Shown piece by piece: positions 1 through 11,065 of a stretch of DNA of 64,000 bases. The translations under genes were made by a program, and so were the position numbers. The notes below the pieces were generated by a model, which was not told the origin of the DNA, ran no database searches, and saw only the letters and a program-made list of their open reading frames with translations. Numbering within the stretch: the first letter of the stretch is position 1; every line of letters begins with the position of its first letter. The DNA lies in NCBI GenBank assembly GCA_036924085.1, contig JAVGWX010000002.1, positions 157,189,316 through 157,253,315 on the forward strand, written 5' to 3'. The DNA is from Ariolimax columbianus (taxonomy: Eukaryota; Mollusca; Gastropoda; Stylommatophora; Arionidae).

Positions 1-59
1 TAGGTTTAAGACATTCCATGGGGAAACTTAAACATAAATGGCACAAAAGAATTTCTCAC

Positions 60-257
60 CTGGTTACCACAGCATCACCTGCATGATTTGGTCCCCAGCG
101 GCCAAGTGACCCTCGACCTCTCAAACCAGTGCGACCCATTGGGTTGATGGGAATACCATCCACTACCTTGTACTTTCTGCATAAGCTGATTCTTGAAATC
201 TGAGTTTTTTTGTCTTCAACATTGAACTGGATGTACTTCTCCCTGTCCTCAGGCCTC
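60..257 (-). CDS. TRPM2-like exon: NUDT9-H core before the Nudix box
   Basis: An exon of 198 bp (1 + 65 codons + 2), acceptor CTTGTCTTCAG, donor CCAG|GTGAGA. It encodes YIQFNVEDKK, then KYKVVDGIPINPMGRTGLRG and RGSLGRWGPNHAGDAVVTR. NPMGRTG and the GxWGPNHA block are signatures of NUDT9 ADP-ribose hydrolase and TRPM2. The RWGPNHA form is that of the NUDT9 enzyme, whereas human TRPM2 has CFGPNHT. The catalytic Nudix box would lie in the next exons, left of the window, so activity cannot be judged. Confidence 0.96.
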
Positions 258-1437
258 CTGAAGACAAGTTTACAACAAGACGGCCATATTGTTACCTTAA
301 CCGTCCAGACAAATTATGTTTCATTTTCATATTATATTCTCGTCTTTGTAATTAAAAAAAAGATTAAAACAGCATCTATTCCCAATGCTATCACACACTG
401 AGAGAATTTACAGCTATAAGCTGAGAAATAGCAGCTGTTTGGCCCTACAGTCGCCATTTTTTCACATCTGATAGAAAAGTCCATGTGTTACCGAGGTTTT
501 GAACACATTCTTCTCAAGGTCAGAAGATAGACATCCAAACCACTCGGCCAGCCTCTCTTGTGCCTGAATGTTATCAGGGTCAAAAGAGGAGCAAAGAATA
601 GTTACACTGTAACCTGCTAGCGATGTTGTGAGATGGGCATGGGACTGTCTACCCTTTCCATAAGAACAAAAAATACCACTACATCCCAGGGTAGAAGAGG
701 AGTGGCTAAGTCAAGTTATAAAATATTTCACTTCAAAAACCTTGATCTTGTTTAATCCCCAAGTGTCTTCAAAATGTACACTTGAAAATGTCTCCAATAT
801 ATACTGAGCACTGCCTGGAAAAAATTATAGACTATGTCGCACATTTGATCACAGTATAACCAAAAATATGTTTATAATGGCATCATGAAAAAAACAATGG
901 GCGTACCCCGAGGACATGCTTCAGATGAACATTAACAGACTTTCATTACAAGCAATGATGAGGTAACCAAGAGATAAAAGGAAGAGAGAAAGACCTTGAG
1001 AGACTCTATGCAGAATAATCAGCAGAGAGGATGCAACCATGGGAATAGGGAACATGAAAGAACTACAGACAGTTGCGGTGGACCGATCAAACTGGATAAC
1101 TTTTAGTTTGCTTTGGCTTTGACGATGAAGGATGATTGAAAAATGGAATCTATTTTTTGTACTAAAAAAATCTATGATCATTACATAGCATTTGTGTGAT
1201 GTCTGCAATACCCTGTTAAACCCCTGTAGTGTTTCCATTACCACTATCTGACTGATGTTTTTTGTTAAACACATCATTTTTTTTTCAATACAAAAATTAT
1301 AAAAACATAGATATTTATTTTATTCTGAAAGTGCTGACATTGATACTTCTAGCTAAAAAAGATTAGATTGTATGTTCTTTGTTACATCATATAGAAACAT
1401 GTAGTGATTGAATAGAAAAAAGCAGAATATTTAACCT
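258..1437. other. Intron, mostly unremarkable
   Basis: AT-rich. About 585-640 shares GAGCAAAGAATAGTNACACT and GTAACCTGC with 7955-8000, a small repeat of unknown class. The 118-codon minus ORF at 921-1277 shows no motif and is not called. Confidence 0.5.
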
Positions 1438-1448
1438 CCGATGCATTC

Positions 1449-1801
1449 TTCTTCTTCTTCTTCGTTCGTTCTCAATCTCCCGCTACCAAACCCTGAAAGG
1501 GCCTAAGTAGCAGAATGTAGCCCAGAGAACAGAATGTGTTGTATCGTAGTTTACAGCTTGACTCCAATATTTGCACCTTTCTGTCCAACACATCCGACTT
1601 CAGCAAGCATGTTTTGAGTACCGGGTTAGCATTCCCTCTTCGATCCCTTCTCCTTAGCCAGTCTGCCCTGCTGCAGCCTGTTATCCAGGATCACAGTGTG
1701 GAGGTGTAGAAGGGTCTTGGCAGCTCTGGTTCGCTGACCCTGACGCTAGCAGTCAGCTATGGGTTGCTGACCGCTGCAGCTCATGCGCTGATCTTGATCC
1801 C
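1449..1801 (-). mobile_element. SINE-A (GAA-tailed), full copy with 11-bp TSD
   Basis: This copy is in minus orientation. The element begins GGGGATCAAGATC at the high end and finishes in a (GAA)n tail at the low end. The direct repeat CCGATGCATTC flanks it exactly (1438-1448 and 1802-1812). About 353 bp match the copies at 41248 and 44238. The head has no convincing tRNA boxes, so its RNA parent is unassigned. Confidence 0.85.
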
Positions 1802-1844
1802 CCGATGCATTCAATAAATTACGCATATTATGACTATCGAGTGG

Positions 1845-2073
1845 TCTGTCGGGGTCTTTGAGTATGACAAGGAAAAAAATAGCACCACTGCCTCTCTGAG
1901 AGCATGTCGTAAGTGTGACATGGCATAACACTGGCCATGGTTAGGTGGTTTATTTAGAGCAGCATAGATGCCGCCTAACAGGCTGTGGGTCTACTTTGCT
2001 CTAGTGTTTGTAAGCAGGAAACCCTTCTCTCGGCTACATTCAGCTCATAACAGAGCTGGGACCTGCAAAAGAA
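1845..2073 (-). repeat. Interspersed repeat family G, copy 1
   Basis: It shares ordered blocks with 9648-9925 in the opposite direction: AGCACCACTGCCTCTCTGAG, GGCCATGGTTAGGTGG, AGAGCAGCATAGATGCCG and TACTTTGCTCTAGTGT. Its class is unknown. Confidence 0.72.
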
Positions 2074-2428
2074 CACCTTTGATAGAATACCATTATTTTG
2101 TTCTCATGTCTGAATATATTTAGCTGATTCATTGATTTGTGAGAAAAAAAACATTTATGTTTATTTGAGTTGATAAACAAAAACCATACGACTGCATTCT
2201 CTTTTACACTAATGTGAATCTTATTATATTTCAGATATGTATAGTTCATTCTATCCGTTATTCAGCTATTAATAGTTCAGCATATAATATGTGACATGCT
2301 AATGAGATGCTACTGAAGATTAATGGGTTTCATGTGAATGATTTTGTGTGAGAGTTTTATGGCAAGAAAAGAATCCCCACTGAATGAGTTTAGGGGTGAT
2401 TACTGGAACAAAACTAAGAAAGCATTAA

Positions 2429-2690
2429 GAGCTAAGATGTCACTCAAACAGAGCAGAAACAGCAACCAAGAGCTAACATGCCACTCAAACAGTGCAGAAA
2501 CAGAAACCAAGACCTAACATGCCACTCAAACAGTGCAGAAACAGAAACCAAGAGCTAACATGCCACTTAAACAGTGCAGAAACAGAAACCAAGAGCTAAC
2601 ACGCCACTTAAACAGTGCAGAAACAGAAACCAAGAGCTAACATGCCACTCAAACAGTGCAGAAACAGCAACCAAGAGCTACAAGACCGAG
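2429..2690. repeat. Minisatellite, 41-bp unit, ~6 copies
   Basis: The unit contains AGCTAACATGCCACTCAAAC followed by AGTGCAGAAACAGAAACCAAG. Copies differ at a few positions. It lies in the intron between the first two NUDT9-H segments. Confidence 0.93.
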
Positions 2691-2928
2691 TCAGAAACGC
2701 AATTCAAGAAAGGCAAGTAAACTACAATACAGCACAGCATGGCCCAGCAGTTAGTGTTCATCAGTCAAATTCATTGGGTTCGGATTCTCGATACAGCAAG
2801 GGTGTATCCTACAGAGAGTAAATTCAATAACAAATTCATGCTGTAGTTGGATGTATTGGAACAGTCAGTTGCAAGACACAACACAACAGATCGACAAAGG
2901 AAATACGGCTAACGCTAAAAAAACTTAC

Positions 2929-3017
2929 ATGGCCAGTAAGTCCTCATCTGCATAGCTCGGTTTACTGAGAACATCCACGGATGTGTATGTAGGAGGATTA
3001 TACTCTGGATATTCAAT
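2929..3017 (-). CDS. TRPM2-like exon: NUDT9-H, second segment
   Basis: An exon of 89 bp (29 codons + 2), acceptor TTCCTCTGACAG, donor CCAT|GTAAGT. It continues WE-IEYPEYNPPTYTS, matching the E-F/Y-x-x-Y-D/N-P-P-x-Y-T motif of NUDT9-type domains, and ends with SYADEDLLAM once joined to the next exon. A 41-bp minisatellite lies about 250 bp downstream in the intron. Confidence 0.94.
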
Positions 3018-3165
3018 CTGTCAGAGGAAGCACAAAAGGCACATTATCTTAGTTTTGTTTTTATAGCCCTCAATATTGTGGTCATTATCTCTTAATTAAG
3101 TCCTTAATATTCTGGTCATTATCTTTTCATTGAGTCCATCCTGTCAGATGTAGAAGAGATGACAC

Positions 3166-5000
3166 GAAAAGCACCATGACCTATTCTGATAAGAATTAAC
3201 GTCATTGCTTTCCGGGAAGACTCATAGGTCTACTCTAGACAGAGCCACAGATCCACTCAGACAGACTCATAGGTACCTCTCAGTAAATGGTGAAGAGTGT
3301 AGATACTGAAGGTTTCCACAACTCACTGGTCGTACACACTTCTCCCAGGTACTGAGAGGCGCTCCTCTCTGTGCTGGATCTGTATACCATTAACAAAATG
3401 TGCAATCTGTGTATTGCTGGTTAATCAATTGTAGAGTTTTCATCCAAGAGGTGGTCGTTGATCAAAATTTCAGCTCTAGTCCTTTTTTGTCCCCACTATG
3501 GGTGCTCCTGAGGCCAGGATGTCAGCTCTTTCATTCCAGCAAATCCCAGCCTGGCCAGGATGTCAGCTCTGTCATTTCAGCAAACCCCAGCCTGGCCAGG
3601 ATGTCAGCTCTTTCATTTCAGCAAACCCCAGCCTGGCCAGGATGTCAGCTCTTTCATTTCAGCAAACCCCAGCCTGGCCACAATGTCAGCTCTGTCATTC
3701 CAGCAAACACAGCCAAGCCAGGATGTCAGCTCTTTCATTTCAGCAAACCCCAGCCTGGCCACAATGTCAGCTCTTTCATTCCAGCAAACCCAAGCCTGGC
3801 CAGGATGTCAGCTCTTTCATTCCAGCAAACCTCAGCTTAGGTAGGATATCAGCTCTTTCATTTCAGCAAACCCCAGCCTGGCCAGGATGTCAGCTCTTTC
3901 ATTTCAGCAAACCCCAGCCTGGCCAGGATGTCAGCTCTTTCATTTCAGCAAACCCCAGCCTGGCCAGGATGTCAGCTCTTTCATTTCAGCAAACCCCAGC
4001 CTGGCCACAATGTCAGCTCTGTCATTCCAGCAAACACAGCCAAGCCAGGATGTCAGCTCTTTCATTTCAGCAAACCCCAGCCTGGCCACAATGTCAGCTC
4101 TTTCATTTCAGCAAACCCAAGCCTGGCCAGGATGTCAGCTCTTTCATTCCAGCAAACCTCAGCTTAGGTAGGATATCAGCTCTTTCATTTCAGCAAACCC
4201 CAGCCTGGCCAGGATGTCAGCTCTTTCATTTCAGCAAACCCCAGCCTGGCCAGGATGTCAGCTCTTTCATTTCAGCAAACCCCAGCCTGGCCACAATGTC
4301 AGCTCTGTCATTCCAGCAAACACAGCCAAGCCAGGATGTCAGCTCTTTCATTTCAGCAAACCCCAGCCTGGCCACAATGTCAGCTCTTTCATTCCAGCAA
4401 ACCCAAGCCTGGCCAGGATGTCAGCTCTTTCATTCCAGCAAACCTCAGCTTAGGTAGGATATCAGCTCTTTCATTTCAGCAAACCCCAGCCTGGCCAGGA
4501 TGTCAGCTCTTTCATTTCAGCAAACCCCAGCCTGGCCAGGATGTCAGCTCTTTCATTTCAGCAAACCCCAGCCTGGCCAGGATGTCAGCTCTTTCATTTC
4601 AGCAAACCCCAGCCTGGCCACAATGTCAGCTCTGTCATTCCAGCAAACACAGCCAAGCCAGGATGTCAGCTCTTTCATTTCAGCAAACCCCAGCCTGGCC
4701 ACAATGTCAGCTCTTTCATTCCAGCAAACCCAAGCCTGGCCAGGATGTCAGCTCTTTCATTCCAGCAAACCCAAGCCTGGCCAGGATGTCAGCTGTTTCA
4801 TTCCAGCAAACCCAAGCCTGGCCAGGATGTCAGCTCTTTCATTTCAGCAAACCTCAGCTTAGGTAGGATATCAGCTCTTTCATTTCAATAAACCCCATTC
4901 TGACCAGGACAGTAGATCAACACAAGATCCCAAAGGTTTAAGGCCTCTATGCCTCTATCTAAAGCCTTGATCTCCCTTCTCATACAGAAAGTTGTTGTCA
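3166..5000 (+). repeat. Interspersed repeat copy 1 (contains the 41-bp array)
   Basis: Flanks of the array match 14275-15010: before it, AGTAAATGGTGAAGAGTGTAG and CACTATGGGTGCTCCTGAGG; after it, ACACAAGATCCCAAAGG and AGGCCTCTATG. The array replaces a stretch present once in the other copy. Confidence 0.75.
3510..4897. repeat. Minisatellite, 41-bp unit with 327-bp higher-order repeat
   Basis: The unit core is GGATGTCAGCTCTTTCATTT plus CAGCAAACCCCAGCCTGGCCA. About 34 units. Eight units form a 327-bp block, seen as the same reading frames recurring at 3560, 3887, 4214 and 4541. The long open frames in all three phases come from the repeat and are not genes. Confidence 0.95.
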
Positions 5001-5910
5001 TGTATTGTCTTGTATGCACCACTCTATACTGACCCTGTCTCTCCTTCTAGCAGAGAAACTCCAACTGGCTTCCTTAGCATGCAGAACAGATCCATCAGCA
5101 TGTATGACAGCAACAATATTATGGACATTATTGCTTTTAGTTGTTTAACCTTGAGGTCTGCTTACCAATTTAAAAACTATTTTAAGAAAAAATATGTCTA
5201 AAGTTTGGTTACATGTTGTTTATTAACTAGCTTCCTTAAAAACAATCAACTCTTTCTTGTCTTCTCCATATTTCTCCTTCTGAAGCCTGTGCTAACACTG
5301 TAGATGGTTCTTTGCAGGAAGTCTGTGCTATAGCACTTTGCATACATTTGCAGTGGCAGTTTCTGTATTAATTTGCTTTTCATTATAAGATTATATGCTT
5401 ACCCAGGACACAAAAATAAATGCACCAAACATAATAGTGAGGTTGACCCTGCATTTTACAAAATAGCATAAAAAGTGAGATTGTTCCGATTCTACAGTAC
5501 CTAATCATGATTTCAAATATCACAGAAAGTATTATTCTTTAGTATTCTTTCTTTTTGATAACATATTAAAAGCATATTTTGTTACACATTAAATTATAGA
5601 CGGACACAGAAGAAACTCAAAACTACTCACTGTTTAAAGTGTTATATGAGGTTTCATATAGCATGAAAACATACCTGACACTGATGTACTTGGTGAAAGA
5701 TTGCAGCAGACCAAGCAAAGTGGAGGAAGTTTGTTGCTAATCTAAAGGAGGCCATCTGGTGTGAAGTTATTGACTACTTTATCAGTCATCAGTCAATGAC
5801 TCAAAACAAAAGAAAACCCTACCCTACATTGGGTAAAAGGGAGAAAACCAAGCTACTCCTGAAAACAAAGACAAGACATAACATGAAAACATGTGTGACA
5901 GACTACTTAC
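5001..5910. other. Intron with nothing recognised
   Basis: AT-rich sequence between the interspersed repeat and the exon at 5911. No coding, RNA or repeat feature was seen. Confidence 0.5.
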
Positions 5911-6068
5911 CTCCCATAGTGTTTTCTCATCTGGAACATTGAATCTCATAATCTTAGTGCCAGGGTATGGTGATAACCTTGACTTATAATGGGTCATTAT
6001 TTTTTTCTCCAGAAGATCTTGAACTAATTTCCTCTCTCTTTCTTCACGTGCCTTCTTTCTTCTCAGCT
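5911..6068 (-). CDS. TRPM2-like exon: start of NUDT9-H domain
   Basis: An exon of 158 bp (2 + 52 codons), acceptor TTCATTCACAG, donor GGGAG|GTAAGT. A basic helix (ELRRKKAREERERKLVQ) leads into HYKSRLSPYPGTKIMRFNVP and DEKTLWE, the entry motif of NUDT9 and TRPM2 NUDT9-H (H-x-x-Y-P-x-S/T...RF-x-VPD-E-K-x-x-WE). This identifies the channel as the Nudix-bearing TRPM subtype. Confidence 0.95.
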
Positions 6069-6374
6069 CTGTGAATGAAAAAAACAAAAACAATTTAGAA
6101 TAATCATATTTATAACAGCTTTGTAGTTAAAATGACTTTCAAGTAAACAACTGGCTATTCTTTTTCAAAATTGAATATATTACTAGTTAATTAAGTCTTA
6201 ATTTGTGCAAACTTTCTCGTATTTGGCGGCCACACATGTACACCTCTTGTAATAAAAATGCAGACGTTTGATAAATAAAAATCTTTAAAAAAGCATATAT
6301 CATAAAAAATATATTCATACATTATATAAGATCAAGAGTTCAAAACTATAAAATTAAAAAAAAATTCATTAAAC

Positions 6375-6545
6375 ATATACAGGAAACATGTATAGGGATA
6401 GCAACCTCATCATGCAAAATGAATTGCTCCACAAATTACCACTTCAAAAACATGCACAGTGCTTTTGTGCAGGATTCCTAAAGAAGGCCTACTGTAATAG
6501 TGGCCCATTACTCTAATAGGAGCGGAAAAGGAACAAGAAAAAGAG
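6375..6545 (+). repeat. Diverged interspersed repeat family I, copy 1
   Basis: It shares with 13975-14135 the order TAGCAACCTCAT, TGCAGGATTCCTAAAGAAGG and CTACTGTAATAGTGGCCC. A related stretch may start near 46230. Weak but ordered. Confidence 0.5.
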
Positions 6546-8486
6546 ATAAATAACATACTGTATATCACATGTAGACAGATCTGTTGGATGTGAGTTTCAT
6601 TGCATTGGCTGCTTCAAGCGACTGACTTGGGTAAAATCTAGTTTTTGTAAAGTATATAGAGACTCTAGGCACTTTTCTATGAAAGAGGCTTGGTAGTGAA
6701 AACATAAAAATGTAAGCATATTTTTATTTGTCCATTGTATATAAAAAAACTGCACAGGAGTATTTTATTTTCTAGTCTTTCTTCCTAATAAGATAAACAC
6801 TGGAGCATAGCAACCACTCCGTGGTACCCTTCCCAACCCCTCGGCAAAAAAATCCTCCTGGGAGACCCCCCCCCATCCCCCTAGGTGGCAAGGTTTCACT
6901 CGAGTTGCACAACTTTTGCGACCCTGGAATGAACAAGCTAGCCATCAACTGGACAACCTGTGCTCGAGACAGAACTGACTAGAAACTGAGCTAGGACATG
7001 CACAAGATCAAAAAAGGCAGTACTACTCAAGCGCAACCCGCAGAGAAACGCACCTACCATCTACCACCAACTCACACAAGAGTTAAGACCTGCACACGGG
7101 CAGCCACCCTTGTAGAATTACAGATCAACTAAGACTGTTACAGTTATAATACAATTAATAAATGGGCAGATATGAATGAAAGTCTTAAGACAGAATAAAA
7201 ACAGATCCAAGTTAGTATGCTCAAGAAACCAGTCTGCAATATTTAAATATAGAAAGCAAACAGACAATTTGGCTTTTTTTGTGTGACCTGTAATGTTTTT
7301 TTTCTACTATACATTTGCATACAATAATTCAAAGTATAAAGTAAACTTTTTATTAAAACAGACAAGGTGTACTACTGTTTACCTGTCTGTAGATTTGATT
7401 GAGTTTTTGTTAATTACTGAGCCTGATTGAAAACTGGTAATGTTCAGCAATCAACATGTGAAATGAGAGGCTCATGAAAAGCTGTTAGGGTCACTAGAAG
7501 AGACAGTGAAACACGAAATCCAACAGAATACTGGAACAATGAAATGGATGGCATTTGCTGAAAGACAATAGGATTATATGTTGAGATGTATGACAAGAAT
7601 GTCTCTACATCTACCAACCGGCTGAGATTATTACACCAGACAGTCGAGCTTCAGGGTAAGAATAAGACCAAAAAATCAATGGTCTTAACATTACAGGTAG
7701 CACATTAAAAACAGTTGCATCTTCTCATGAAATCTAATGACAGAAGTAGACAGAGTTGAATGTTCATATGACATCTAATGACATAATTGGACAGATTAGC
7801 TGAATGTTTAGATGACATTTAAACACACATAAAAATGAGCAGAAATGAAGTAAGCAACTCTAATTTTGTAAAATGTAGCTGATTCTGAATGAACAAACCT
7901 GACAGTTCAATGATTAAGATGCAGATGATGTTAGAAATATATTGGGACACGAAAGGGGAGCAAAGAATAGTAACACTGTAACCTGCATGACATGTCATAA
8001 GAGATGACTAAAGAGGGCTGAACAAGTGGCTGGCTACCACATCCAGTAGAAACTTTAAGTCACAAAAAGATACGGGCAGGTCAACAATTGTTGATTTGTC
8101 ACGCATCTGATGAAGACCAATGCTCCACAAGGAGCTTGAAAGGTTTTGATCGATTGATTAAATGTTTAGAAAAAGCAATACTAAGAATAAAAAGCTGTGA
8201 TTACGTTAAACATATTTCAATTTTATTAGTGCAAAATTCTACAGTGAAATATAATCCATGAAGGTCTCACCGAGGTCATCACTACATAACTTTTAAAAAT
8301 TATAGCCTCTTAATTACTCTTCTCTGTGACTCAGCTTTGTCATTCTAGTCTAATGTTTAGTATTTTCTCTTAGCTTTCTAAGCAAATCCTTTGTTCTTTT
8401 TTTTTCTTCCTTAAAAATAATTTTCTAGAGAACAATGAGATTTTCAGTGATGTTCAAGAGTTTAGGCCTGATAGCTAATAATTTGT
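6546..8486. other. Intron with nothing firm recognised
   Basis: It contains a C-rich patch near 6860-6880 and the small repeat at 7955-8000 noted for 585-640. No coding potential was seen. Confidence 0.5.
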
Positions 8487-8777
8487 GTTATATCTGGTTG
8501 ACATTGGCAATTTTCAAGGTATTTTCAATGTTTAAGTAACTCCTGTTATATCTGGTTGACATTGGCAATGTTCAAGGTATTTTCAATGTTTAAGTAACTC
8601 CTGTTATATCTGGTTGACATTGGCAATGTTCAAGGTATTTTCAATGTTTAAGTAACTCCTGTTATATCTGGTTGACATTGGCAATGTTCAAGGTATTTTC
8701 AATGTTTAAGTAACTCCTGTTATATCTGGTTGACATTGGCAATGTTCCAGGTATTTTCAATGTTTAAGTAACTCTCT
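8487..8777. repeat. Minisatellite, 58-bp unit, 5 copies
   Basis: The unit begins TGTTATATCTGGTTGACATT and continues GGCAATGTTCAAGGTATTTT. Copies are nearly identical; the first and last have single changes. Confidence 0.95.
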
Positions 8778-9108
8778 ACATCATTTTCAGGAATGAAACA
8801 GGCCAGAGACTGAACAAATGTGAGTAACGATTCTTGTATGTAAACCAAGCATGTTAAAACCCACATTGTGTTACAAGTTGAAGCTGACAGCACTTGTAGC
8901 CACTACACACAATTTACAGTAACAGTGCTTGTAATAACCATTCATGCAGAAACAACATTTTCAACAGCAAAAGATATGGAAAAAGATTGATAAAAACACA
9001 GACAAATTTTAACATAAATATAATCCTTCAGCAGACAGGTTAAACTTCTACAACCCCTTGGGACACATGAACAATTAGTCTAATGTTTCCGGGCAATTCA
9101 TTATAAAA

Positions 9109-9355
9109 GTAAAGTGACCCATTGCATTACTGCCGTAAGGGTGTGAGGTGTTAAAGATCTCACGTTTCAAAGATCGGCTATATGAGGGTGGTAGCCATCT
9201 CCTCTCCCTCGCTGCTTTTACTTTCCGGACTGAACCGATACCCATTTAAGGCTGGGTTGACCCGGTCTGAAAAAACATCTCCGCCACAACTGGGGAATGA
9301 ACCTATACCACTCAGATACGAAGCCAGCTCGCTAACCACTGTGCTACGCGGCTTC
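9109..9355 (-). mobile_element. SINE-C (tRNA-like head) copy with 10-bp TSD
   Basis: CATTATAAAA flanks it on both sides (9099-9108 and 9356-9365). The right end carries a reverse-complement tRNA-like pair: box B like GGGGAATGAACC and box A like GAAGCCAGCTCGCTAACCAC. The core shares the TGCCCATTTAAGGCTGGG segment with the copy at 32729. It overlaps a 63-codon ORF that is not a gene. Confidence 0.83.
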
Positions 9356-9647
9356 CATTATAAAAATGAATAAATATGAAAGCCCATGAGTTTTCATTGC
9401 TGTATTGAAAGGATTCTACCTTAGACTGAACAGTATCGGACGATTACAGCAGACAATAGAAAATCGTTGGTCAAAACTAAAGAATATTAATTTTTCATAT
9501 TATATATTTTTAAAGAAATATTTTTTATAGAAGCGGGCAGGCTAATATTACACTCGTGTCACTGCAGTTTAACCAGCTTGTGGCAAATTGTTAATGCCGT
9601 ACAGAGAATACTTAGTTGTTCTTCTTAGTTCTTAGTCAACCTATTCT

Positions 9648-9925
9648 TCTACAGGAGCAGATGCTCCTGTGCAGGTCCCAGCTCTGGTATGAGCTGGATG
9701 TAGTCAGGGGAAGGGTGGTTAACCAATGCGGCGAGTCCATCTTAATAGACTCAGACACTAGAGCAAAGTAGACCTGTAGCCTGTTAGGTGCCATCTATGC
9801 TGCTCTAAACAAACCACCTAACCATGGCCGGTGTATGCCATGTCACACAGTTAGTCGCCTCTTAGGACATGCTCTCTCTGAGGCAGTGGTGCTATTCTTG
9901 TCCTTGTCATACACAAAGACCCTGG
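9648..9925 (+). repeat. Interspersed repeat family G, copy 2
   Basis: It matches 1845-2073 in reverse: ACTAGAGCAAAGTAGACCTG, TGCTGCTCTAAACAAACCAC, CTAACCATGGCCGG and CTCTCTGAGGCAGTGGTGCT. Its class is unknown. Confidence 0.72.
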
Positions 9926-11065
9926 CTGATCACTGACTATGGATATTCAGAATAAGTAATGAATTCACGAGCTGGTGCAGAATGAATAAAATGACTAATA
10001 AGATTGAACTCAAATAAAATCAGACAGTTCAGTTTGAAGATTTAATTATTAATAAATTTCTCAGAAAAGAGAAAATAATGAATTAATAAATGTCTATTAA
10101 AAAGGGCTTAGTAAAAAATACAAATTTACAGCAAACAGTTCAAATGTATAAATATCTAGTATTAAATTAATGTATAAGTTTACATAAACAATAATAAACA
10201 TTTAAAAACACTAAGTGCAAATAATAAGATAATGCAAATGAGGTACAAGAATCCAAAGAGATATATAATTACCAAGAGACAAAGTAAAATGAAAAGATAA
10301 AGATAAAGAGAGAGAGAGAGAAAGAGAGAGATAAAAAGAGAAAGAGTACATAGTGAAAATCACAGCAAACAATTATCAGGTACATAATTGAGAATTAATA
10401 TAATTAATAAAAAAAGTTCACAGCACACAATATTTCATTTCAAAAAAATTCACAGCAGAGAGTAAAATAGTAGAAATAAAAGTGCAAAATAAATTCTTAT
10501 ACAATGAAGTGATAAATTTCATTGAAAAAAATAGCTGGTATTGTGAGGTGAATAATGGTTATATAAATACATTTCAACAGCACCAAATGAACAATTAATT
10601 ATAATATGTTGAAAGAATAAAGTGAAGTCTGGACATACAAATTCACAAAATAAATAATTTGACATTGTGAAGAATGAAATAGTAAACAGAATTAAGCTGA
10701 TAGACTGAGTGGTCAAACTTTTGTCCTGGTGAGGTACGACTGGCGGCAGCAAAGAAGAGAGAAAGATGATGTGCAATTGTAAGAGTGTCTTCAATTGTGC
10801 CCCAACAACCTGATGGGTTACAGGATGAACTGAACTGAACTGAACGGTAAATTTATCTCAGTATCAGACAATAATGTCTTCAGGGATCAAATGTTAAAGA
10901 CTTCATTTGTACAAGGTCTCATCATTTGTGTAGCAGAGTGGCCAGTTCCCTTTCTTACTTTTCCTAATTCAGGTACCAATTAGAGCTGGTTAGACTTGAG
11001 AGTCTCATATCTGGGGCATCAACTTTGATCTGAGAACAAGGGCTCTAGCTGTAGTGCTAATAAGA
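9926..11065. other. Intron, AT-rich, with (GA)n near 10300-10345
   Basis: Simple-sequence and AT-rich filler leading into the 36/32-bp array. No gene was seen; the 91-codon minus ORF at 10519 has no motif. Confidence 0.5.

Noticed and set aside
921..1277. 118-codon minus ORF as a gene or channel exon
   Set aside because: No TRPM or other motif, no suitable phase, and AT-rich composition.
3498..4891. Long overlapping plus-strand ORFs (up to 319 codons)
   Set aside because: They arise from a 41-bp tandem repeat without stops, in several frames at once, with no start context or conserved domain.
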